Of a stretch of 7,543 nt of DNA, positions 1 through 5,532 are shown piece by piece. The position numbers were made by a program, and so were the translations under genes. The stretch spans positions 1 to 7,543 of the forward strand of contig CANJSR010000239.1 of NCBI GenBank assembly GCA_947476855.1, given 5' to 3'. Origin of the DNA: Acetobacteraceae bacterium (GTDB taxonomy: Bacteria; Pseudomonadota; Alphaproteobacteria; Acetobacterales; Acetobacteraceae). The notes beneath the pieces are model-generated. The model was not told the DNA's origin. It searched no databases and saw nothing but the letters and a program-made list of their open reading frames with translations. Numbering within the stretch: the stretch's first letter is position 1; each line of letters starts with the position of its first letter.

Positions 1-1
1 G

Positions 2-562
2 CCGCACCGCGCCCGCCTCGACGCCGCCCTGCTCGCGGGCGCTCCGGGCCCGCTGGAGGCCCGTATGAAGGAACTCGCCGCCACCTACGGCCCCGCCGCC
101 GTGCTGATCTGGGAGCGGACGCGCTTCCTCGGCACCGGGCGGATCACCATCGCCGCGCTCCATGCCCGCGACCTCGCTGAACACCCCGAGGCGGGGGAAA
201 CCGTCGCCATGCTCTGGCTCTATGCCGTCGCCGCCACGATGACCGATGGCGCCCGCTGCGCCGATCCCGCCGCCCGCGACGCCGGGATCGACCGCCTGCG
301 CGGCCCGTCCTACCAGCCGGTGCTGCGCGTCATCCGCGCCCTCCCGGAGGACAAGCTCAACACCGCCCGCGAAACCGCGATCCGGCTGGAAGCGCCGCTG
401 GCGGAACAGCGCCCGGATGATACGATATGCGGAACCGGCCAGGGCCGGACGGAGATCAGGCCGATCGACCAATGGCGCCCCGCCGCGGCGAATACCCGCG
501 CGATGCTGCGGCGTCATCTCAAGGCCATGACCTCCGTCCTCCGCCCGCCGCCGCCGCGCTGA
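2..562 (+). CDS. Hypothetical protein, 5' end outside window
   Basis: The reading frame is open from base 2 to a TGA at 560-562 (186 residues visible). An internal ATG at 65 is the first one in view, but the frame runs on upstream with the same high-GC third positions, so the true start probably lies outside the window. I do not recognise the family. The visible part is Ala/Arg-rich and mostly helical in character. It has a short hydrophobic stretch (MLWLYAVAA, about residues 49-57 counted from the ATG at 65), no clear signal peptide or catalytic motif, and a proline-rich tail (RPPPPR). The stop lies 15 bases before the start of the acyl-CoA synthetase on the same strand, so the two may share a transcript. 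That spacing does not reveal its function. Confidence 0.6.
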   Translation, partial: PHRARLDAALLAGAPGPLEARMKELAATYGPAAVLIWERTRFLGTGRITIAALHARDLAEHPEAGETVAMLWLYAVAATMTDGARCADPAARDAGIDRLRGPSYQPVLRVIRALPEDKLNTARETAIRLEAPLAEQRPDDTICGTGQGRTEIRPIDQWRPAAANTRAMLRRHLKAMTSVLRPPPPR

Positions 563-577
563 ACGGGAAGTACCGCC

Positions 578-2209
578 TTGTCCATGTTCGAACAGAATCT
601 CGGCCGCACCGACGCCAACCATCTGCCGCTCTCGCCTGTCTCCTTCCTGACGCGCGCGGCCCATATCTATCCGGGGCGGGTCGCGGTCATCCATGGCGAC
701 CGCCGGATCACCTATGCCGGGTTCCTCGAACGCGCCCGCCGCCTGGCCTCCGCCCTGGCCGCGGCCGGGGTGGGGAAGGGGGACACGGTCGCGATCATGG
801 CCCCCAACACCCCCGAGATGCTCGAAGCCCACTACGCCGTCCCCATGCTCGGCGCCGTCCTGTGCTGCATCAACATCCGCCTCGACGCCGGGGCGATCGG
901 CTTCATCCTGGGCCATTCGGAGGCGAAGGTCGTCCTGGTGGACCGCGAATTCGCCCCCGTCATGGCCGGCGCCCTCGCGGCCAGCGGCTGGACCCCGGTC
1001 GTCGTGGACATCGACGATCCAGCCGCCCCGCCCAACGCCCCGGTCGGCACGATCGAATACGAAGCCTTCATCGCGGCCGGAGACCCCACCCATCCCGTCC
1101 GACTGCCGGATGACGAATGGCAGGCGATCGGCCTGAACTACACCTCCGGTACCACGGGCAACCCCAAGGGCGTCGTCGCCACCCATCGCGGCGCCTACCT
1201 GAACGCCTGCGCCAATGCCCTGACCTTCGGCCTGTCCCCCCGCAGCGTGTACCTGTGGACACTGCCCATGTTCCACTGCAACGGCTGGACCTATACCTGG
1301 GCGGTGACCCTGGCCGGCGGCACCCATGTCTGCCTCCGCCGGGTGGAACCCGCGCCGATCTTCGCCGCCATCGCAGATCATGGCGTGACCCATATGTGCG
1401 GCGCGCCCGTCGTCCTCTCGATGCTGATCCACGCGCCCGCCGACACGCGCCGGCCCTTCACCCAGACCGTCGGCATCGCCACCGGCGGCGCCGCCCCGCC
1501 CTCCACCGTCATCGCCCAGATGGAGGAGATGGGCTTCGCCGTTACCCACCTGTACGGCCTGACGGAAACCTACGGCCCCTCCACCGTCTGCCTCTGGCAG
1601 CCCGGCCTCGAAGACCTGCCGATCGACGAGAAATCCGCCTTCATGGCCCGCCAGGGCGTCATCACCCCGATGATCGAGGAAGCGGCCGTCATGAACCCCG
1701 CCACCATGCAGCGCATGCCCGCCGACGGCCAGTCGATGGGCGAGCTCATGCTGCGCGGCAACACCGTCATGGCCGGCTACGTGAAGAACCCCACCGCCAC
1801 GGCCGAGGCCTTCGCCGGCGGCTGGTTCCACACCGGCGACCTCGCGGTGATGCACCCCGATGGCTACGTGGAGATCAAGGACCGCGCCAAGGACATCATC
1901 ATCTCGGGCGGGGAGAACATCTCCTCGCTGGAGGTCGAGGAGGTCCTGTACAAACACCCCCACGTGATGGAAGCCGCCGTCGTCGCCCGCCCCGACGCGA
2001 AATGGGGCGAGACCCCGCAGGCCTATGTCACGCTGAAGCCCGGCGCCCCGGCGGTCACCGCGGCCGATATCACCGCCTGGTGTCGCCAGCATCTGGCCCA
2101 CTACAAATGTCCCCGTCACGTGGCTTTCGGACCGCTGCCCAAGACCTCGACCGGCAAGATCCAGAAATTCGAGCTGCGGGAACGCGCACGGGCGGAACAA
2201 TCCGCTTAG
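578..2209 (+). CDS. AMP-forming acyl-CoA synthetase (fatty-acid--CoA ligase family)
   Basis: This enzyme activates a carboxylic acid with ATP to an acyl-adenylate and then transfers it to CoA. It is cytosolic and usually feeds beta-oxidation. The 543 residues have every core motif of the ANL superfamily: the P-loop YTSGTTGNPKGVV (188-200), LPMFHCNGW, LYGLTETYGP (325-334), GWFHTGDL (415-422), the hinge region DRAKDIIISGGENIS (435-449), and PKTSTGKIQKFELR near the C-terminus with the catalytic lysine K527. The LPMFHCNGWTYTWAV and GGTHVCLRRVEP blocks resemble the medium/long-chain acyl-CoA synthetase group that includes plant acyl-activating enzymes and DmdB-like ligases, so the substrate cannot be fixed from sequence. 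Start choice: TTG at 578 sits 7 bases after GGGAAG (565-570). ATG at 584 (MFEQNLGR) is a good alternative but is 13 bases from that site. The upstream gene ends 15 bases before. Length is normal and no key residue is missing. Confidence 0.95.
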   Translation: MSMFEQNLGRTDANHLPLSPVSFLTRAAHIYPGRVAVIHGDRRITYAGFLERARRLASALAAAGVGKGDTVAIMAPNTPEMLEAHYAVPMLGAVLCCINIRLDAGAIGFILGHSEAKVVLVDREFAPVMAGALAASGWTPVVVDIDDPAAPPNAPVGTIEYEAFIAAGDPTHPVRLPDDEWQAIGLNYTSGTTGNPKGVVATHRGAYLNACANALTFGLSPRSVYLWTLPMFHCNGWTYTWAVTLAGGTHVCLRRVEPAPIFAAIADHGVTHMCGAPVVLSMLIHAPADTRRPFTQTVGIATGGAAPPSTVIAQMEEMGFAVTHLYGLTETYGPSTVCLWQPGLEDLPIDEKSAFMARQGVITPMIEEAAVMNPATMQRMPADGQSMGELMLRGNTVMAGYVKNPTATAEAFAGGWFHTGDLAVMHPDGYVEIKDRAKDIIISGGENISSLEVEEVLYKHPHVMEAAVVARPDAKWGETPQAYVTLKPGAPAVTAADITAWCRQHLAHYKCPRHVAFGPLPKTSTGKIQKFELRERARAEQSA

Positions 2210-2392
2210 GCAGCGGTTTCGATCGTAACCCCCTGGCTGGTGCAATTCCGTCATGGTGGCCGCAGGGCCACCGCCCACGATTTTGCTTGCAGGAACAAGG
2301 GAGAGCCGTGGATGGCGACCCTGCGGCCGCCACGGCGAGGTGGCGACGGCGCGCCCCATTCGTCGAAGCCATCCGGCGTCAGGCAGCGGTTT
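2208..2392. repeat. 12-bp direct repeat pair flanking the spacer
   Basis: AGGCAGCGGTTT occurs exactly at 2208-2219, overlapping the synthetase stop codon, and again at 2381-2392. Both copies are followed by a short GA/CG-containing stretch and then TAACC. The two copies are 173 bp apart. They could be a duplicated regulatory element, the footprint of an old insertion, or chance. Confidence 0.4.
2255..2272 (+). terminator. Possible weak terminator hairpin after the acyl-CoA synthetase
   Basis: GGTGGCC (2255-2261) pairs perfectly with GGCCACC (2266-2272) around a GCAG loop. It is followed, after an 8-base gap, by TTTT at 2281-2284. It lies 46 bp after the synthetase stop, a sensible place for transcription to end. 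The U-tract is short and too far from the stem for a classic Rho-independent terminator. A second 6-bp GC stem follows at 2328-2333/2340-2345 (CGCCAC/GTGGCG). Confidence 0.25.
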
Positions 2393-2404
2393 TGACGCCG
2401 GCTG

Positions 2405-2420
2405 TTAACCGTTTCCTAAC
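2405..2420 (+). promoter_or_regulatory. CtrA-like binding site upstream of the diguanylate cyclase gene
   Basis: The sequence TTAACCGTTTCCTAAC reads TTAA (2405-2408), seven bases, CTAA (2416-2419) and a C. The CtrA consensus in alphaproteobacteria is TTAA-N7-TTAA(C), so this differs at one base. It lies 63-78 bp upstream of the cyclase ATG, a normal promoter distance, and stands out as AT-rich in a very GC-rich window. It may overlap the -35 region of the promoter. Binding is inferred. Confidence 0.4.
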
Positions 2421-2472
2421 CCTTCCAGCGCCATGATCGGCCCACCAAGAAACGGGTTGATCGACGGCTGCC

Positions 2473-2477
2473 GGAGG
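2473..2477 (+). promoter_or_regulatory. Ribosome binding site of the diguanylate cyclase gene
   Basis: GGAGG lies 5 bases before the ATG at 2483. It fixes the start there rather than at the out-of-frame ATG at 2433. Confidence 0.7.
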
Positions 2478-2482
2478 CACGA

Positions 2483-3496
2483 ATGGCTGGAATGGAGCAC
2501 GTACGCAAAATCGCGGACGCGGCATGGGTTTTCATGCATGAACACGAAATCGTTGCAACGCCAAGGAACTACGAGATTCTCTATGCCTATTGCGGGCGGG
2601 AGAAGCCGCCGCTGACCCTGCGGGTCGATGCCATCGCGCAGGCCGGCGGCGCCTTCACCCCCGGCACCATGAACGACCTGCACCGGGAGTTCTTCGCCGG
2701 CGGACTCGATACCGGCGTGGTCCGCGAAAGCTCGGGCGAGTTGCAGATGATCGCGACCGAACTGGAAAAGCGGGTCTCCGCCGACGGGGTCATCGTCCGC
2801 AATGTCGGCCAGGCGCTGGGCAGCTTCGCCTCGGCCGTCCGGGAGGGCACCGGGACGGACGAACTGCATCTGGCCGCCATCACCCTCGGCAGCGCCTCGG
2901 CCCAGGCGAGCGAGCGGCTCGCGGCGATGGAGCAGTTGTTCTCGGCCTCGGTGAAGCGGATCACCGACCTACGCAAGCGGCTGGCCAAGGCCGAGGAGGA
3001 TGCGACCCGCGACACCCTGACCGGGCTCGCGAACCGACGGCTGTTCGATTCGTCGCTGCAGCGGGCAGCCCTGCGCGCGGGCGCCGAGAGGGTGCCGATG
3101 TCGTTGTTGATGCTGGATATCGACCACTTCAAGAAGTTCAACGACACCTATGGCCACCCGGTGGGCGACCATGTGCTGCGCCTGTTCGGCATGGTCCTGC
3201 GGGAAAGCATCAAGGGCCGCGACACCGCCGCGCGCTATGGCGGGGAGGAGTTCGCGATCATCCTGCCGGGCGCCGAACTGAAGGGTGCGGTGTCGGTCGC
3301 CGAACAGATCCGCCAGATCCTGGAACAGCGCCCGATCATGAACCGCAGCACGGGCAAGCGCCTCGGGGTGGTCACCTGTTCGATCGGCGTGGCGCAGTAC
3401 CGGCCGGGCGAGCCGGTGGGGGAGGTGCTCGACCGCGCCGACCAGGCGCTGTACCGCGCCAAGCGGGAGGGGCGGAACCGGGTCTGCCCGGAATAG
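2483..3496 (+). CDS. GGDEF-domain diguanylate cyclase without a recognised sensor domain
   Basis: It is predicted to condense two GTP into the second messenger c-di-GMP. The protein has 337 residues. The N-terminal part (about 1-130) has no membrane segment. It carries an ATPRNYEILYAYC segment, like the TPxNYExWY signature I associate with a family of soluble bacterial GGDEF proteins. A probable coiled coil (about 135-175, ending ITDLRKRLAKAEED) leads into the catalytic domain. That domain starts at DTLTGLANRR (177-186) and has metal-binding D212 in LDIDHFKKFND, then GHPVGDHVL, and the active-site signature YGGEEF (G253-F257), so it should be active. The usual allosteric I-site RxxD before the signature reads K244-G-R-D247, so its first arginine is replaced by lysine. 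Product feedback inhibition may be weak or absent. The gene is preceded by a good Shine-Dalgarno sequence and a CtrA-like site, and converges with the cysteine-cluster gene. Confidence 0.93.
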   Translation: MAGMEHVRKIADAAWVFMHEHEIVATPRNYEILYAYCGREKPPLTLRVDAIAQAGGAFTPGTMNDLHREFFAGGLDTGVVRESSGELQMIATELEKRVSADGVIVRNVGQALGSFASAVREGTGTDELHLAAITLGSASAQASERLAAMEQLFSASVKRITDLRKRLAKAEEDATRDTLTGLANRRLFDSSLQRAALRAGAERVPMSLLMLDIDHFKKFNDTYGHPVGDHVLRLFGMVLRESIKGRDTAARYGGEEFAIILPGAELKGAVSVAEQIRQILEQRPIMNRSTGKRLGVVTCSIGVAQYRPGEPVGEVLDRADQALYRAKREGRNRVCPE

Positions 3497-3505
3497 CCCT
3501 TCCGC

Positions 3506-4045
3506 TCAGAGGGTTGTGGTCCGCTCCTCGCCCGCGTGGGTGACGATCGTCACGGCCCGGCCGGGTTGCGGCCCAAGCTTCAGAAAATCCTTCAAGCCAT
3601 TGCAATAATAGGAATTGCATAGCTCCGCTCGCAGCGGGCGATCCAACGTGCAGCCGGCCTTGCCATGGAACAGGCAGGACCCGCGGTAGCTCCGCGGCGC
3701 CACGGCCGAGACATAGGCGGCCAGCGCCGCCCGCGCGGTGATCCCGGGCCGTTCGGCCCGCACCCGCGCGAGGGTCCGGTCATCGATGAAGGCATGCGTG
3801 CCCCCGGCCATGCAGCAGGACCCCCCGCAATGCCCACAGGCGGCGCGCACGCCGGCCTCCGCCGCTCCGGTTGGGTCCGGGCCGCGCTTCTGGACCAGCC
3901 GCTCGGGCCGGCGGGCGCCGACCAGATCGCGCATCGCCTCGATCAGATGCCGCTTGAACGCGCGGAGGCGGGCGGGCGTCGGCGGCTCCAGCGGCACGCG
4001 CTGGCCGGGGACGTCGATCCGGAGGGGGAGGGTTGGGGGAGGCAT
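3506..4045 (-). CDS. YkgJ-type cysteine-cluster protein (putative Zn/Fe-binding)
   Basis: This 179-residue protein has eight cysteines in the arrangement of the YkgJ/UPF0153 zinc- or iron-chelating family: CGHCGGSCC (C70, C73, C77, C78) followed by THAFID, then C124 in GSCLFHGKAGC, C132, C143 and C148 in ELCNSYYC. The family is often annotated as an Fe-S oxidoreductase, but its biochemical role is not established. There are no membrane segments; it is probably cytosolic. Start choice: ATG at 4045 has GAGG ten bases upstream. An in-frame ATG at 4063 would add six residues (MRGSRP) but has no visible ribosome binding site. The gene converges with the diguanylate cyclase, with 9 bp between stops. 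A LexA-type box lies about 90-100 bp upstream. A lysine-rich reading in another frame begins at 4130 and might be a displaced N-terminus. Confidence 0.85.
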   Translation of the reverse strand: MPPPTLPLRIDVPGQRVPLEPPTPARLRAFKRHLIEAMRDLVGARRPERLVQKRGPDPTGAAEAGVRAACGHCGGSCCMAGGTHAFIDDRTLARVRAERPGITARAALAAYVSAVAPRSYRGSCLFHGKAGCTLDRPLRAELCNSYYCNGLKDFLKLGPQPGRAVTIVTHAGEERTTTL

Positions 4046-4133
4046 CGGGCGGGACCCTCGCATCGCGGGCGGAGCGGGGCAAGGCGCGGGGGGCTTTGGA
4101 CGCGGCGGATTTCTTTGCCTTGGGCGGCATTTT

Positions 4134-4148
4134 GTTCTATTTACGTTC
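4134..4148. promoter_or_regulatory. Candidate LexA (SOS) box, GTTC-N7-GTTC
   Basis: GTTC (4134-4137), TATTTAC, GTTC (4145-4148) is an exact match to the direct-repeat LexA operator described for alphaproteobacteria. The flanking ATTTT also resembles typical SOS promoters in this class. The nearest gene start is the leftward cysteine-cluster gene about 90-100 bp away; the rightward hydrolase is about 460 bp away. By base count alone, an exact match is expected roughly 0.2 times in a window this size, and less often given the high GC, so chance is not excluded. Confidence 0.45.
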
Positions 4149-4256
4149 CTAACGTCCCAGCCGACGGGCCGCCCGTTCTTTCAACCGTCCCCATCCGACT
4201 CCGCCCACGCAATGGGACACGCCTCCGTCCGCGGCCTGTGGCTTTGAAGAAAATCA

Positions 4257-4368
4257 GCCACGGATGAAGGGGATGAACACGGATGACCGGCGTCCAACGC
4301 CCGCGTCCCGTGGCCAAACCCACCAGCGGCGCCACCTCGATCCGTGTTCATCCGTGTACATCCGTGGC
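4257..4368. repeat. Large imperfect inverted repeat made of CACGGATG units
   Basis: The left arm (4257-4284) begins GCCACGGATG and ends GGATGAACACGGAT. The right arm (4340-4368) is its reverse complement, with only a central difference (AAGG versus TACAC). The arms would form a stem of about 24 paired bases with a 55-base loop. Each arm is itself a short tandem of about 10-bp CACGGATGA-like units. A further copy, ATCAGCCACGAATG (4418-4431, 13/14 identical to 4253-4266), and an inverted CATTCGTG (4582-4589) follow. From memory, similar CACGGATGAACACGGATG strings occur in intergenic DNA of many unrelated bacteria. Confidence 0.75.
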
Positions 4369-4457
4369 GATCTTCCCTGCTCGGCCAGCAGCGCCCCCGC
4401 CGGACGCCGCGAGCCACATCAGCCACGAATGCCGTCCACGCTTTTTCGTGATGGTCG

Positions 4458-4560
4458 TACCCCATGTCCGGTGAGGAATCCGCCCCAACCCCCCGGCCTG
4501 GCGGCACCATCCCGGACCCACGAAAAATTCTCCGCACTGTGCTACCCCATGTCCGGTGAG
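4458..4560 (+). repeat. 18-bp direct repeat, two exact copies 85 bp apart
   Basis: TACCCCATGTCCGGTGAG occurs at 4458-4475 and 4543-4560. Each copy has a nearby A/T tract in opposite orientation: TTTTTCGTG at 4442-4450 before the first copy, and its complement CACGAAAAA at 4519-4527 before the second. The ATG in each copy reads M-S-G-E but leads into no credible gene. The second copy ends 48 bp before the hydrolase start, so it could be part of its promoter or leader, or the end of a lost mobile element. Confidence 0.65.
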
Positions 4561-4596
4561 AAACGGGCGTCCCCAGCGCGCCATTCGTGTCCAGCC

Positions 4597-4601
4597 GGAG
4601 G
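4597..4601 (+). promoter_or_regulatory. Ribosome binding site of the nucleoside hydrolase gene
   Basis: GGAGG is 7 bases before the ATG at 4609. It places the start where the conserved family N-terminus begins, rather than at any of the upstream in-frame codons. Confidence 0.8.
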
Positions 4602-4608
4602 CCCAGCC

Positions 4609-5532
4609 ATGCCCATCCCAGTGATCCTCGATTGCGACCCGGGCACCGACGACGCCTTCGCGCTGTTCCTCGCCCTCGCCGCGCCGGAACTGGACCTGCG
4701 CGCCGTCACCGTGGCCGGCGGCAACGTGGGGCTCGACCGCACGCTCGCCAACACGCTGTCCCTGATGGCGCTCGCCGGCGCCACCGTCCCCGTCCATCCC
4801 GGCGCCGACCGCGCCTTGCTCGGCGGCTTCGTCTCCGAGGAACGGGTGCATGGCGCCGATGGCCTGGGCGGGGTTGCCCTGCCACCAGGTGTGCCGGCCC
4901 AGCCCGAACTCGCCGTCGACGCCATCCGCCGTATCCTGCGCGACTCGGCCGAACCGGTCGTACTGGTCGGCATCGGTCCCGCCACCAACCTGGCCATGGC
5001 CATCGCCGCCGACCCGTCCTTGCTGCCCAAGGTCGCCCGGATCGTGCTGATGACCGGCGCCTGGTCCGAGGGCAACATCACCCCCGCCGCCGAGTTCAAC
5101 GCCTGGAACGACCCCGAGGCCCTGGCGATTCTGCTGGGCTGCGGCCGCCCGGTGGAACTGGTGACCCTGGAACTGACCGCCCAGGCGCTTGCCACGCCCG
5201 CGCGCCTGAAGACGCTTCGCGCCGCCGGGTCCGGGCGCTGCCTGACAACCTTGTGCGACATCCAGGACGCCGTGCCGCTGTCCCGCCGCTTCGACCACAA
5301 GGGCGCCGCCCTGCACGATCCCTGCGCCATCGCCTGGCTGATCCGCCCCGACCTGTTCACCGCCCGCGCATGCGCGGTGGAGATGGACCTGGGCCCAGGC
5401 CCCGGGCGCGGGCGCACGGTGATCGACCGCTGGGGCCGCCTCGGCCGCCCGTACAACGCGACGCTGCTGGAAACCCTGGACGCCGACGGGTTCTTCGCCC
5501 TGCTGGCCGAACGCCTGTCACGCCTGTCATGA
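4609..5532 (+). CDS. Nucleoside hydrolase, inosine-uridine-preferring type
   Basis: It is predicted to hydrolyse the N-glycosidic bond of ribonucleosides to free base plus ribose, for salvage or catabolism in the cytosol. The 307 residues match the normal family length. The calcium- and ribose-binding signature is at the N-terminus: LDCDPGTDDAFAL with D8, D10, D14 and D15. N39 follows in AGGNVG. The MTGAWSEGNITPAAEFN block (148-164) supplies E162 and N164, followed by D168-P169. H236-D237 in LHDPCAIAW completes the active site. These positions agree closely with the D10/D14/D15/N39/H241/D242 set known from the Crithidia enzyme. Nucleobase preference cannot be told. The start at 4609 has a strong GGAGG site and begins right at the family's conserved first strand. 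The stop overlaps the permease start (ATGA), so the two are translationally coupled. Confidence 0.95.
   Translation: MPIPVILDCDPGTDDAFALFLALAAPELDLRAVTVAGGNVGLDRTLANTLSLMALAGATVPVHPGADRALLGGFVSEERVHGADGLGGVALPPGVPAQPELAVDAIRRILRDSAEPVVLVGIGPATNLAMAIAADPSLLPKVARIVLMTGAWSEGNITPAAEFNAWNDPEALAILLGCGRPVELVTLELTAQALATPARLKTLRAAGSGRCLTTLCDIQDAVPLSRRFDHKGAALHDPCAIAWLIRPDLFTARACAVEMDLGPGPGRGRTVIDRWGRLGRPYNATLLETLDADGFFALLAERLSRLS

Larger units (their letters stand above)
4046..4608. other. Repeat-rich intergenic region with divergent gene starts on both sides
   Basis: Between the cysteine-cluster gene (leftward) and the nucleoside hydrolase (rightward) there are about 560 bp without a convincing gene. 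The left third holds an AT-rich patch around 4109-4155 with the LexA-type box. The middle and right hold CACGRATG-type repeats arranged as inverted pairs and an 18-bp direct repeat. Open frames crossing it, including the in-frame upstream extension of the hydrolase from 4264, run through the repeats and encode low-complexity Pro/Arg/Ser sequence, so I do not call them. No clear sigma-70 promoter for the hydrolase was found. Confidence 0.6.

Noticed and set aside
1117..2436. A 439-codon plus-strand frame inside the acyl-CoA synthetase
   Set aside because: Arg/His/Pro-rich shadow of the synthetase, which has all the expected motifs in its own frame.
2433..2615. Small upstream frame overlapping the cyclase start as a leader peptide
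   Set aside because: No ribosome binding site, poor third-position bias, and it overlaps the cyclase gene out of frame over most of its length.
3497..3513. CCCT/AGGG hairpin between the convergent cyclase and cysteine-cluster stops as a bidirectional terminator
   Set aside because: Only four base pairs with a nine-base loop and no T tract on either side.
4170..4190. A second LexA-like site near CCGTTCTTTCAACCGTCC
   Set aside because: The second half-site differs from GTTC at two positions with N7 spacing.
3665..4267. A 200-codon plus-strand frame opposite the cysteine-cluster gene
   Set aside because: Gly/Arg/Pro-rich, no ribosome site, and antisense to a gene with a recognisable cysteine motif.
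4264..4608. N-terminal extension of the nucleoside hydrolase by 115 codons
   Set aside because: It runs through the inverted and direct repeats, encodes low-complexity sequence, and the family N-terminus starts at 4609 behind a strong GGAGG.
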